A DNA stretch of 64,000 bases, from positions 48,483,719-48,547,718 of the forward strand of contig CM046001.1 of the NCBI GenBank assembly GCA_025175895.1, in the 5' to 3' direction. Positions 12,101 to 21,134 of the stretch are shown here, piece by piece. The position numbers were made by a program, and so were the translations under genes. Each line of letters begins with the position of its first letter. Position 1 is the stretch's first letter. This stretch comes from Wurfbainia villosa. Taxonomy: Eukaryota > Streptophyta > Magnoliopsida > Zingiberales > Zingiberaceae. The notes under the pieces were generated by a model. The model had not been told where the DNA came from. It was given only the letters and a program-made list of their open reading frames with translations, and did no database searches.

Positions 12101-12253
12101 TTATTCTACAATCTTCTCAAGCCAATGAAAAGATTGATTGGTCAACCTAGGGATAGCATCTTCTCCTAAGTGCTTCCTTTTGGTTGTCTTGTGTGTTGAC
12201 TTCCTCCTTGTAACCTCATCTTCCAATGGACCCTCCATCCTTGTTTTGTACAT
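12101..12253 (-). CDS. Short ORF (50 codons) in H leader
   Basis: Minus-strand ORF from ATG (12253) to TAA (12101), 50 amino acids, basic in the middle (TRRKSTHKTTKRKH), ending FHWLEKIVE. The same ORF with the same start, stop and length is at 63373-63525 in element G. The two copies differ by one base (AGG versus AGA, both Arg). I recognise no family. The surrounding leader is also highly conserved, so conservation alone does not prove that it is translated. It could act as an upstream ORF for gag, or have no function. Confidence 0.35.
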   Translation of the reverse strand: MYKTRMEGPLEDEVTRRKSTHKTTKRKHLGEDAIPRLTNQSFHWLEKIVE

Positions 12254-12546
12254 TACAAAAGGAGAAATACTCGAGTTACATTGGAGTCTAAAACTAATTT
12301 TACAACAAGAATATTAGGAGAAAGGCACGACACGCAGCCGTATTAAGAATTACAACACACAATCACAAACTTTTTGGGACTAGGCCATAACCATGCACCA
12401 TGTCATTTTAACTTTTAAAAGACATTGGATATTTTATTATGTTTGAAAATTTGCTAATGCAATTATCAACTCATAATAAAATTTATCCTACTTCTATATC
12501 ACATATAAAATAGAGAAAACCTATTTTTATACGATCTTTCGCAAGT

Positions 12547-12559
12547 GGCTCTGATACCC
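12547..12559 (-). other. Element H primer binding site
   Basis: GGCTCTGATACC on the plus strand is the complement of GGTATCAGAGCC, the usual Copia site for initiator Met-tRNA. It sits two bases inside the 5' LTR. Confidence 0.85.
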
Positions 12560-13027
12560 TTTGTAGGAAATCTCGTATGCCTAATGGCATATGCATAGGA
12601 AAATAGGATCCTTCCAAGTGATCCATGCGAAAAGCAAACTCATTATAAAATAAATTTCTCTAAACCAAGCCTATCTTATAGGAGAGTTCTACCTTTGTTG
12701 CGTGCCCTTTGCAATCCCGCTTTTCCTTTCTGTTTGTTGGATCTTTAGCACGTTCAAGTGTCAGTGCCTCTATACGTATCCACACGAGCACGCTCTTGTC
12801 TCACAAAAGGAAAACTAGAAGAGCTCTCCTTTACTTCTTGCTAGAGAAGTCCCTAAAGGAGAGGAATCTATGGAAGAAGAGAAAGGAGGAAGAAGACTAC
12901 TCTTCTTGCTAGCCTACACTCACAAAGCCACACAACCAAAGCTTCCACCAAGCTTCTCAAGCTCTCTCACAACCACACCACAATCATAATCCAAAAAATG
13001 ATGCTTTGGCCGGCATTCCATGGGGCC

Positions 13028-13035
13028 TTTTATAG
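13028..13035 (-). promoter_or_regulatory. TATA box, H 5' LTR
   Basis: CTATAAAA on the minus strand. This is the LTR that would drive element H. Confidence 0.55.
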
Positions 13036-13197
13036 GGTTGGCAAAACCCTTTCACCTCCTACAATTTAATGCAATCCATTGCATTGAGACCCCTTTGTTT
13101 TGGTGCCACTTAAGGAGACAAAAACCATTTTGTCCCCTTCCACCTTATCTAGCTTAGGTGGATGCTTAGGTGGCATGCTTATGTGGCATTCATGCAT

Positions 13198-13345
13198 GTT
13201 GAATTAATCTTATTAATTCAATTAAGCTTATGTTATCATATTGAATTAATCTTATTAATTCAATTAAGCTTATGTTATCATATTGAATTAATCTTATTAA
13301 ATCAATAAGGTAACATATTGAATTAATCTCATTAAATCAATTAGC
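13198..13345. repeat. 42-bp AT-rich minisatellite in H 5' LTR
   Basis: Same array as at 6252-6400, with about 3.5 units. Confidence 0.85.
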
Positions 13346-14413
13346 TAAAATTCTCATTAAGCTTAAAGTCCAAAAACCATTTTGTACTTAAGCTTATTCC
13401 CAAATTATTCTAGTCAAACTAGAATACTCTAATTCCTCTAATTATAATGCTCTTTGTGTGTGACCCTATAGGCTCTCATAACATTGGCGGTGGACCTAAA
13501 CTCTTTTAGATACACAAGCGATGAGCGGCATCTAGCAATACATCATTGCTACCCAAGTTCTGAGATAAGTCAAGATCCGACTAACCTTTCCGTGACTACT
13601 ATAATATATGACCGTGTCCTTCTATCCTTGATATCAGATTGATCAATGAGGCATAGACCGTGTCATCCTCGATCAATCTATGTGTTTCTTGATACCTGAG
13701 TAAACTAACTCAAACAAATGAGCTCAATATCTCATATTGACTCATTCGAGCATGGCCATGCGTTTTAGTAGTTCTACTCAATCAAGGGGCCCACCGATAT
13801 CACTCCCGACATATGGAAGGGATAGATCCCATCTACATCACTCACATCCCTCGCACAATTTGTTATATACCCGATGTCGCCTTTATGGTCCACCCTGTTA
13901 CGGGTGACGTTTGACGATACCAAAGTACATAACTCCTTATGTAGGGAACCGTAGTGACTTCAGGTCTAAGGACTATTCATACCAATAGTCACATGAGAAA
14001 GTTTATGACACTCATATAACGATCCATGAAACTTTCTCATGGCGGGTCAGTTCAGTATATATTCTCCAATATATACCCATGTGTCAACTTGATATCATAT
14101 ATCCATGACTTGTGAGATCAAGTCATCAATTGACCTACATGCTAGTCTTTATGTATTAATATTGCCCTTGCATATTAATACTTGACTAGGAACATTTAGA
14201 AAAGTGTTCTCTACAGCCTCTCATAATCAATTCTGCCAATTGATGTGCTGTAGATAAGAACCTACTTTTCTAGGGCATTATTATATTTACTATAGCTGGC
14301 ACAAACAAGACATAAATATAATAACCAATCCTTTTGCCTTTATAGAATATGATACAAAATGTTCCCTATTCAACCATCACATGATTGGTCCTAGGGCTTT
14401 AACTAACAGGTCA

Positions 14414-14830
14414 TTCTATTGTGGGGTTCTAGGACAAGAGAACTCATGGTGGTATCCAGGTTGATTAATTGATCTAGGGTATCACTTTTGTGTTTGATGA
14501 ACCTAACCCACGTAAATCTAGAATAGTCATCAATTATGACTAAGCAGAATTTACTACCATTAAGTGACTTAGCTCCATGTGAATCAAATAGATCCATGTG
14601 TAGGAGCTCAAGAACACTTTTGGTTCGTTCTTGATTAGTTAGTTGATGTTGTGTCCTAGATTGTTTACCTTGTTGACAAGCATTACAAATTTTATTATCC
14701 AAGTTATTGAGGTTAGGCAAACCTCTGACTAAGTCACTCTGACTCATCTTGTGGATGAGTCTTGGGTGTGAGTGACCAAGTTGTCGATGCTACAACCATG
14801 ATTCCTCTTGCCGTGTCATAAACGCTTAGT
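14414..14830 (-). pseudogene. pol: Element A pol: integrase N-terminus and core
   Basis: A GAG-pre-integrase/zinc-finger region starts near 14825 with an H-R-Q-L-G-H motif, in which the preceding Trp codon is a TAG stop, and goes on through LVRGLPNLNN to NACQQGKQSR. The integrase core follows with LHMDLFDSHGAKS and VIIDDYSRFTWV, giving the first two acidic residues of the D-D-E triad. The third lies in the piece beyond the H insertion (VERKNRT-type block at 5586). A stop and indels near 14440 damage the join. Confidence 0.85.
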
Positions 14831-14926
14831 TGAGGAGTTAGTTAAGTTAATAGTGTAAATATTGTTATTTTTGGTTCCCTTAAGGATTGTTTTAGAGGTT
14901 TCATTTGTATTAATTACGCATTCATT

Positions 14927-15172
14927 TTATAAAAATATGACCTTATAGTTATTATCACACAATTGGCTTACACTAAGTAAATTATATTGAAAATTTTCTA
15001 TTAATAAGACATTTTGAATAATAAAGTTTGAGTTGAGCTCAATATCACCTGATCCGATGATTTTGAGCTTGCCGTTGTTTCCGAAGGATACCGATCCTTG
15101 TCGTTTGAATCGAAGCTTCGAAAACTTGAGTTGATCCTCGGTCATGTGTCGGGAGCAACCAATGTCCAACAT
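14927..15172 (-). pseudogene. pol: Element A protease
   Basis: MLDIGCSRHMTEDQLKF followed by VSFGNNGKLKIIGSG and NVLLIENFQYNLLSVSQLC is the Copia aspartic protease with its flap region. The catalytic triplet reads Asp-Ile-Gly where family members have Asp-Ser-Gly or Asp-Thr-Gly, so the active site is altered. Confidence 0.85.
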
Positions 15173-15796
15173 CCATAGATCCTACACGCAAGGTAGTTGG
15201 ATCGGATATTGGATTTATTAAAGATTGGTTGAAGATTATTAACCTAAATCATCTCACCCATGTCTACATGATCAAACATATTAACCCTATATGTTCTTGT
15301 GAGATGACTCCCAATTTTACTTGATTTAAATTTAATGAATTGAACACTTGTCAACCTTGCATTAGATTCGGATTTGACCTTAGGCTCATCAAGTCACCTT
15401 TTCAAGATCATGGCTTCCAGGTCATAGCGAGGCACAGAGGCCTTCTTTGATCGGAACAACGACCACTTCCTTAGACAAATTCATTTTCAAGAAAATAGAG
15501 ACTTGAATTACCTAAGACCACTTCCTGGTCTAACTAGTCTAGGACACGGCGAGGTAGCTTCAGCTAGTTCCACTCAGTCAAGTTCATCAAACTAGATATG
15601 CCTTATCTAGCCCGAATACACAAGACTCTGCTTTCCTAGCGTACTATCATCTCGCCGCGTCCTGGTATTATGTTATCAAGTATTGACAAGTTATAGTCCT
15701 ATCTAGCCATTCTAAAAAGAAAACTCAAACTAAATAAAGAACCTAAGCATGCAATTTTCCTAACTTTTCTAAGTTAAAATACAAACAAGTTTCGTA
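15173..15796 (-). other. Element A region between gag and protease
   Basis: About 620 bases with no continuous frame. It holds nested-stem copy 2 (15250-15306) and, at 15426-15478, a segment resembling the leaders of H and G (see findings). It may be an insertion or a degraded linker. Confidence 0.45.
15250..15306 (-). other. Nested stem, copy 2
   Basis: Outer arms CATCTCAC (15250-15257) and GTGAGATG (15299-15306). Inside are a perfect AACATAT/ATATGTT stem with loop TAACCCT and a small CATGT/ACATG hairpin. Confidence 0.5.
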
Positions 15797-16429
15797 CTAG
15801 CTCCCCCTAGACCGTTGAATCGGTTCGGTCTCTCCACAGTAGATTTGGTCCTTGGGAACCCTGTACTGGTTCAATCCTAAGTTTGAAATCAAGGTGGTCT
15901 TAGGGACCCATGCTTGGACATGTTTTTTATGACGACTTACAATCGACATATACAACTTGTTGGTCGTATTTGAGCTAAACCCTAGCCCGGCCTTGTTGTA
16001 CACGGCCCTTTGCGAACCAAGTAGGAGGTCAAGTCCTTTGGATCCCAAAGTAAACCTTTCCAACGTGTTCCTAAGATCTTCTACTTGACTCTTCAAGAGT
16101 GAGTTCTCAACTTTGAGCTTTTCAACCCGAGTTGAGTCCTCCTCTTGAACTCAACTAGTCGAAGAGGTTAGGGAGACCTCGTGTTTGAGGAGTCTAACTT
16201 CCTCAACTAGGGTCTCGACCTTGGACTCGGTCTTAGCTAATTTTCTAGTTAAAAACTTAATTGCACTATAAAGTGTACTAATGAGGGATCGAGTTACCTT
16301 GAGTGTATCTTTTGAACCGGATGCGTATCCGTGGCTTGTCTTGAATAGTGCTTCGCAGTCCGACTCGTCTTCGGTTTTCGATTCATGTTTCGGTTCCGAC
16401 TCCGTCTTCGATTTCACTGATTTAGCCAT
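15797..16429 (-). pseudogene. gag: Element A gag C-terminal coiled-coil region
   Basis: Two fragments, 16429-16151 and 16096-15797, separated by a stop. The first is very acidic and then heptad-like (KLAKTESKVETLVEEVRLLK). The second begins with a coiled coil (SQVEDLRNTLERF) and then has LLGSQRAVYNKAGLGF, a block typical of Sirevirus polyproteins between the zinc knuckle and protease. Function in the family is not well established; assembly or protein-protein contact is plausible. Confidence 0.75.
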
Positions 16430-16509
16430 GAGTACACGATCATTATCTTCTTCCTTGGATGCTTCTTCCCAAGTAGCGTTGAGTGCCTTTTTGTGTTTCG
16501 TTGCTTTAA

Positions 16510-17403
16510 TCTTGAGTTTTGGGCATTCAGACTTGATGTGTCCAAACCTGTTACATTCATAACATCTAATATTCTAACTTTTAGGCTTACCTTTGTTGGG
16601 TCGAGCGACGATTCATTTTCGACCGTTGACTATCCTCCGAACTAGGTTGACTAGTTCGGCCTCCATTTCCGAGTCGACCTCCGAATCGGACTCATCCTCT
16701 TCTTCCTTCGGGGTTGTCTTGCTTGCGGTTTTCTTCCTTGAACCTGCAAAAAGTGCTATACCCTTCTCGGGTTCCGAGTTAGACAGCTCATGAAGTTCAA
16801 AATCAAAAAATAATTCATCTAACCTTAGTTTCGAAGATCCTTGGAGACCTTGTAGGCATCGACCATGGATGGCCACAAGGTATTCCTCGGAAAGGAGTTA
16901 AGAACATACCTTATAAGGTCGCAGTTTTCGACCTTTTGCCTGATTGCGTGTAGAATATTGACTATGTCTTGAAGGCGGGCATGAAGTTGCGTCACCATTT
17001 CGTGTTCCTACATTTTTAGATTATATAATTTATTAAACAAAAGATGGCGCTTACATACCTTGGCTTCATCGGTCCCTTCGTGTAGCTCCACTAGCTTTGT
17101 CCAAAGTTCCTTTGCGCTGATGAAGGGGCTGACGCGATTTAGCTCCTCCTTGGACAAGACGCATTGAAGGATTTGAGTTGTCTTGCCGTCGTCTTCGACA
17201 TGTCGTTTTGTCGCAATGGTCCATTGGTCATAATACAAGGATTCACCCACTTCGTTAGTCGGAAGTGTGAATCCCATTTGGATTATGATCCACATCTCGA
17301 TTTGAGTTTTAAGAAAGCATTCCATCCGACCCTTCCAATAACGGAAGTCATCTCCATTGTAAAACGGAGGTCGGACGGTGCTAAAACCCTCGAGATGGGC
17401 CAT
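16510..17403 (-). pseudogene. gag: Element A gag
   Basis: The start is the ATG at 17403. MAHLEGFSTVRPPFYNGDD and YWKGRMECFL are the N-terminal Gag signature of Sirevirus-type Copia elements. The frame runs to a TAG at 17008-17010, then continues in frame to near 16830. A frameshift leads into an acidic stretch (16876-16613). The zinc knuckle CYECNRFGHIKSEC is encoded at 16564-16523 and has all four ligands. Gag would bind and package the element RNA. Stops and at least one frameshift disable it. Confidence 0.85.
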
Positions 17404-17599
17404 TGATACAAAATAAACAAGGAGATGAAGACAAAAAACCTAGCAATGACAAAAACACACGAAATGTACCAAGACTCGCATCTTGGATTAGTAGTGTGGG
17501 AAAAAGGCTAACCAAATGAATATAGTCAAAATAAACAGAAAAAAAGAAAAAAAATCTGGAAAAAGCTAGATCAGTGGTTTCACCAAATCTTAGCACCCC
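17404..17599 (-). other. Element A leader
   Basis: About 200 bases between PBS and the gag start. No structure noted beyond a run of A/G near 17540-17560 (plus strand). Confidence 0.6.
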
Positions 17600-17612
17600 G
17601 GCTCTGATACCA
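17600..17612 (-). other. Element A primer binding site
   Basis: GGCTCTGATACCA, the exact complement of TGGTATCAGAGCC (initiator Met-tRNA 3' end match), two bases from the 5' LTR. Confidence 0.9.
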
Positions 17613-18090
17613 ATTGTTGGATCGAAGCGGATCGCTAGAGGGGGGGGGTGAATAGCGATAAACCCTTTTTTTCTTTCGAATTCGTTTCAAAACACTTATA
17701 CGCAGCGGAAAGGTAAATGTAAAGTAAATGAGACAAGCGAATTTTACTTGGTTCATAGCCTCCGGCTACTACTCCAAGGCCCTAGTGGTCCTTGACCACG
17801 TACGGAGGGCAAAAACACTAAAGAACTCCTCCTCGTTAGAGGTAGGAGTTAATCGATACAAATAAAACACAAAGCTTGAGGCAGAGGGACACTCCCCCTC
17901 TCCTAGTTATGATAAAAGCTCTGAGAAAGTAAAGTAATGAACTGAAATAAAAACTTAAACCGACATAACAAAATGAAAGCAATTAAAACCTAGACGTCGG
18001 AGAAGAAGCACTTCGTTGTCGGAGAGTTGTAGCTTGGCGGAGGCTTTTGGAAGCTTAGAATTGATGATGAAACCCTAGGATAGGTCCTCC

Positions 18091-18098
18091 TTTTATAG
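18091..18098 (-). promoter_or_regulatory. TATA box, A 5' LTR
   Basis: CTATAAAA on the minus strand, followed by GGAGGA, as in solo LTR J (45693-45700). Confidence 0.55.
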
Positions 18099-18202
18099 CC
18101 TTTGAGCCCCTTTTCGAGAGGAACTTTAGCCAATCACAATTGAGCACCACTCCCCATTAAATGAGGTGATAAGCCTTGACTCCTCGAAGCTGATCCTTGA
18201 CC

Positions 18203-18276
18203 ATCAGTCGACTGATAGCCATCATCAGTCGACTGATGGAAGCATCAGTCGAATGCTGACCAAAGACAGTCGACTG
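18203..18276. promoter_or_regulatory. Palindrome cluster upstream of A TATA box
   Basis: Perfect palindromes at 18203-18216 (ATCAGTCGACTGAT), 18223-18238 (CATCAGTCGACTGATG) and 18267-18276 (CAGTCGACTG), plus a decayed copy at 18243. Position and repetition suggest protein binding sites in U3. Confidence 0.5.
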
Positions 18277-18692
18277 ACTGATGCTAGCTGAAATGATAAG
18301 TTAGCTAAACAAAAACATGATTTTGACGGCCTCCGACCGTCCGATCTCGACCTAGACCATCGATGGGATGTCTTGGGTCGGATCTACGCTTAAGTTTATC
18401 CCTGTAAGGAGGATACGACCTTACTTACACTCGCACACACACGAGCTTACCTCGATACTTGCTGTGTCGCTTTCGCTTTCGACCTTCCATTCGATTCCTT
18501 CGGCTCCCTTCGAAGTCACTCGAGTGTCGCCCAACCACCGCGGCTTCCTCCGGGTGTCGCTAGCCTTCAACTCCAGCTATAGCAATTTTATGCACACTCG
18601 CTTCAGCTCGTGAGATAACGACATGAGCTTAACTTTGTATCGTTTGCTATAATCAAAACTCAAGTTCGACTTAGGTGCCTACTGCACCAACA

Positions 18693-19670
18693 GATACTCG
18701 ACCCTAAACACATCTCATAATTATTTTCAATGATATTTCACCCTTCTAATGCTTTCCAAAGCATATCCTAGGGTTAGAAGACATTAGGGTAGCCTAAACT
18801 TGCTGATACATGGCTAAACAAATATTGTTCAGTCGAAATCAGCATTAGCAGTCGACTACCACACCACCAATTGACTACCTAAAGCATCAGTCGACTAGTT
18901 TCTGTAGAGTGCAAAAATCAGTTTCAGAAATCGAATTTCAATAATTCATAAGTAAATATCTGTATTTTAAAAAAAAATCATGAAACTTCATATGTAAATT
19001 ATATACATTAAAAAAATGGGTGAAAAATAATTTTAAAATAAAATACCCATTAAATTGTGAAATTGATAAAAAGTTCAAAACTATTGATAACTTTAATGTT
19101 TTAAGCCTACTTTGAATCAACTTCATCAATTGTAATAACTATCAAAAGATAGACTTCAATAAGGTTTTTTAAACTTATTTTGAAATATTTTTAAAACCTT
19201 ATATTAAACCATGGTCTATGGGCTAGATGTACATGACTAGTACATTGGCTTTCCTCATGATTCATCAATGTCATATTATGAGTTTGAGTTCATCTCGATG
19301 CAAGAACAATGCACCTTGAACTTAACTCATTTTCCTAACATCTCACATGTCTCTAGGGTGTATCAATACACATACATGCCAATTTAATATTTTTGTGAGA
19401 TGTGAATTTAGGTTCTTCCCTAATCTAGGGTCTCGTGCATTTCATCTAGGTAACTCTATTTGATTCCCTTATCATGGGACTTTAAATCATGTCATTGTCC
19501 TGAATTCAATTTTAATTATCCTAAATGCATGAAATATGATCATGGCATAAATGATTGCATAAATTAAAATATTTGCCAATAATCATGATGTCATGTCATA
19601 CAAATGACCTAAATACAAACATGACATATTTAACCTAAAAATTATCATGTCATTGTATATGATTAATGAT
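18693..19670. other. Unassigned AT-rich DNA
   Basis: About 980 bases next to element A with no credible ORF. It has decayed relatives of the LTR palindrome (18864-18873 GCAGTCGACT; 18890-18903 ATCAGTCGACTAGT) and nested-stem copy 3 (19339-19402). These suggest the remains of an older Sirevirus-type element, but I see no coding trace or LTR ends. Confidence 0.4.
19339..19402. other. Nested stem, copy 3
   Basis: Outer arms CATCTCAC (19339-19346) and GTGAGATG (19395-19402). The inner hairpin is GTGTAT-CA-ATACAC, of different sequence from copies 1 and 2. Confidence 0.45.
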
Positions 19671-20690
19671 GGGGTCGGGGTATTCGGAGTAGTTAGAAGG
19701 TTTCTTGAGCTATTTTATATATTTCCAGAGCAGTATGTTTATTTTCAGAGCAGTATGTGTGTTACAAGAGCAGTATGTTTGTTTCCAGAGTAGTTTGTTC
19801 AGTTTCAGACCAGTATGGGCATTTCCAGAGATTTTGGTTGATTTCTAGGGTAGTTAGTGTACTTCCCGAGTAGTTCATATGTTTTAAGAGTAGTTTATGT
19901 GTTTTCAGAGTAGTTTGTGTGTTTTAAGGTTGTTAATATATTTGTCGGGCAGTATATGTGGTTCTTGTTTTTAGTAAGGAAGAATGATATAGTATGGGTC
20001 AGTGATCAAAGGAGGCATTTCCAGGGCAGTTCATATATTTTTAGAGTAGTTTATGTATTTCCAAGGAAATCTCTGTGTTGTCAGAACAGTTAGTATATTG
20101 GCATGGAAGTGTATGTGGTTCTTGTTCTCAGTAAAAGATGATGAAGGGAGTGTTTTCAAGGTAGTTCATATGTTTTTAGAGAAGTTTATGCATTTCCAGA
20201 GCAGTCTCTGTCTTTCCAGGGTAGTTAGTATATTTGTAGGACAGTGCATGGGTTCTTATTCTCGGTAAAAAATGGTGGAGTGTTTCTAGAGCAGTTCATA
20301 TGTTTTCAGAGCAGTCTCTATGTTTCCAGGGTAGTTAGTATATTTGCAGGGCTATGTATGTGGTTCTTATTCTCAGTAAAGGATGGTGGAGTGTTTCTAG
20401 GGCAGTTCATATGTTTTTAGAGCAGTGTATGTGTTTTTAGAGCAGTCTCTATATCCCCAGGGCAGTTAGTGTATTTGTAGGGCAGTGTATGTGATTCTTG
20501 TTAAGGAAGGATGATGAAGGGGGTGTTTCCAGGGCAGTTCATATGTTTTCAGAATAGCACTTCTAGGGCAATCTATGTGCTTCTAGGGTAGTTAGAACAT
20601 TTTCCAAGTGGTAGGTTCATTTCTAGAGCGATTGGTTCATTTCTTGAGCCGTGTGCATGTTTCTCAATCTACCGGTGGATTTCGGGATTC
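19671..20690. repeat. 20-bp minisatellite with higher-order repeat
   Basis: From 19726, at least eleven consecutive 20-bp units stay in register (starts 19726, 19746, 19766, 19786 and so on), with consensus near CAGAGCAGTATGTGTGTTTC. From about 19960 the array becomes a higher-order repeat: four to six 20-bp units alternate with a longer spacer containing GTTCTTGTTCTCAGTAAAG and GATGGTGGAGTGTTTC. The spacers start near 19960, 20118, 20252, 20363 and 20493. Units are degenerate. Since 20 is not a multiple of three and stops are frequent, the array is not protein-coding. Confidence 0.9.
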
Positions 20691-21134
20691 TCTTCTTAGT
20701 GTGATGAAATAAGGAGAAAAGGGGTATGCCGAACGATTAGAAGTAACATTGGGAAGTTAAAGGAGGTTGGTTTAATATAATCACATTTATCTTTATATTT
20801 TATTTAAGTTAACACATGGCAGAAGATATTTTGAATTATGAGCGGGAAAAATGGTTATGAGGACTACTTGGCAAAGGACATTCAAGTAAATGCACTAAAA
20901 GGAGAAGGCGAGGTTACTCATCTATCAAAGGGACAGAGGGCGATGGGATCAAGGATGGTTGTTTTCTTCGCCATTTGGTATTCCCAAGATCTCTATTTTT
21001 CTTTAGTTCATTGTTTTCCTCATACTTGAACTAACTTGATCTTCGGAGTGGCGCCGTTGGGATGCCGGCCAACCCTTCATGCTCTTTCTTGGTGTGGTAG
21101 ATCAAGCTTAATTCCTAAGACCAGGGGTGGTTTC
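20691..21134 (+). repeat. Left part of Tat gypsy 5' LTR (probable)
   Basis: Near 21035-21065 is CTTGATCTTCGGAGTGGCGCC followed by GATGCCGGCCAACCC. This resembles the TTGAGCGTCGGAGTG...GCCGGCCAACCC stretch common in LTRs of plant Tat-lineage gypsy elements. The true gypsy PBS-like site lies beyond element C at 31099-31116, so C has inserted into this LTR. The left edge of the LTR is not identified. Confidence 0.5.

Larger units (their letters stand above)
11352..12546 (-). other. Element H leader (between PBS and gag)
   Basis: About 1.2 kb of untranslated leader. It is nearly identical, base for base, to the leader of element G (63084-64000) over the parts both have. It contains a conserved 50-codon ORF (12253-12101) and a tandem repeat of about 28 bp (11985-12090). 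Confidence 0.75.
5592..14408 (-). mobile_element. Element H: complete Angela/TAR-like Copia retrotransposon inserted in A
   Basis: Two LTRs (5592-7454 and 12562-14408) enclose a 5.1-kb interior with PBS at 12547-12559 and a purine tract against the low-coordinate LTR. The element is flanked by the perfect 5-bp direct repeat GGTCA (5587-5591 and 14409-14413). Removing it rejoins the two halves of element A integrase. Gag and Pol are recognisable but heavily frameshifted. Element G at the right end of the window belongs to the same family. Confidence 0.95.
12562..14408 (-). repeat. Element H 5' LTR
   Basis: 1847 bp, TGTAGGAAATC to TTAACTAACA, the partner of 5592-7454. TATA motif at 13028-13035 and the 42-bp minisatellite at 13198-13345. 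Confidence 0.93.
1..18692 (-). mobile_element. Element A: Sirevirus-like Copia retrotransposon, nested and decayed
   Basis: A Ty1/copia element transcribed right to left. Its 5' LTR is 17615-18692, PBS 17600-17612, gag at 17403-15797, protease 15172-14927, integrase split between 14830-14414 and 5586 downward, RT and RNase H to 3399, polypurine tract 250-264, and the inner end of the 3' LTR at 1-249. It is assigned to the Sirevirus (SIRE/Maximus) lineage from the long coiled-coil stretch between zinc knuckle and protease, a GCSRHMT protease block, YVDDIIFG in RT, and several purine tracts before the 3' LTR. B and H are inserted inside it. The two visible LTR ends (249 bases) differ at about 18 positions by my count, so it is an old copy. 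The right-hand flank is GATAC; the left partner lies outside the window. Confidence 0.9.
17615..18692 (-). repeat. Element A 5' LTR
   Basis: 1078 bp, TGTTGGATCG to GCACCAACA on the plus strand. It carries a run of nine or more G near 17640, a TATA motif (18091-18098) and, about 105-185 bp upstream of that TATA, a cluster of palindromes built on ATCAGTCGACTGAT. Followed by GATAC, half of a target duplication whose partner is off the window. Confidence 0.92.

Noticed and set aside
16281..16793. Ser-rich plus-strand ORFs (93 and 66 codons)
   Set aside because: Complement of the acidic stretch of element A gag; shadow frames.
21046..21065. TGGCGCCGTTGGGATGCCGG as the gypsy primer binding site
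   Set aside because: It looks like an Asp-tRNA type PBS, but a better-placed PBS-like site plus leader lies at 31099-31116 right before gag, and the surrounding words match the inside of Tat LTRs. Kept only as possible.
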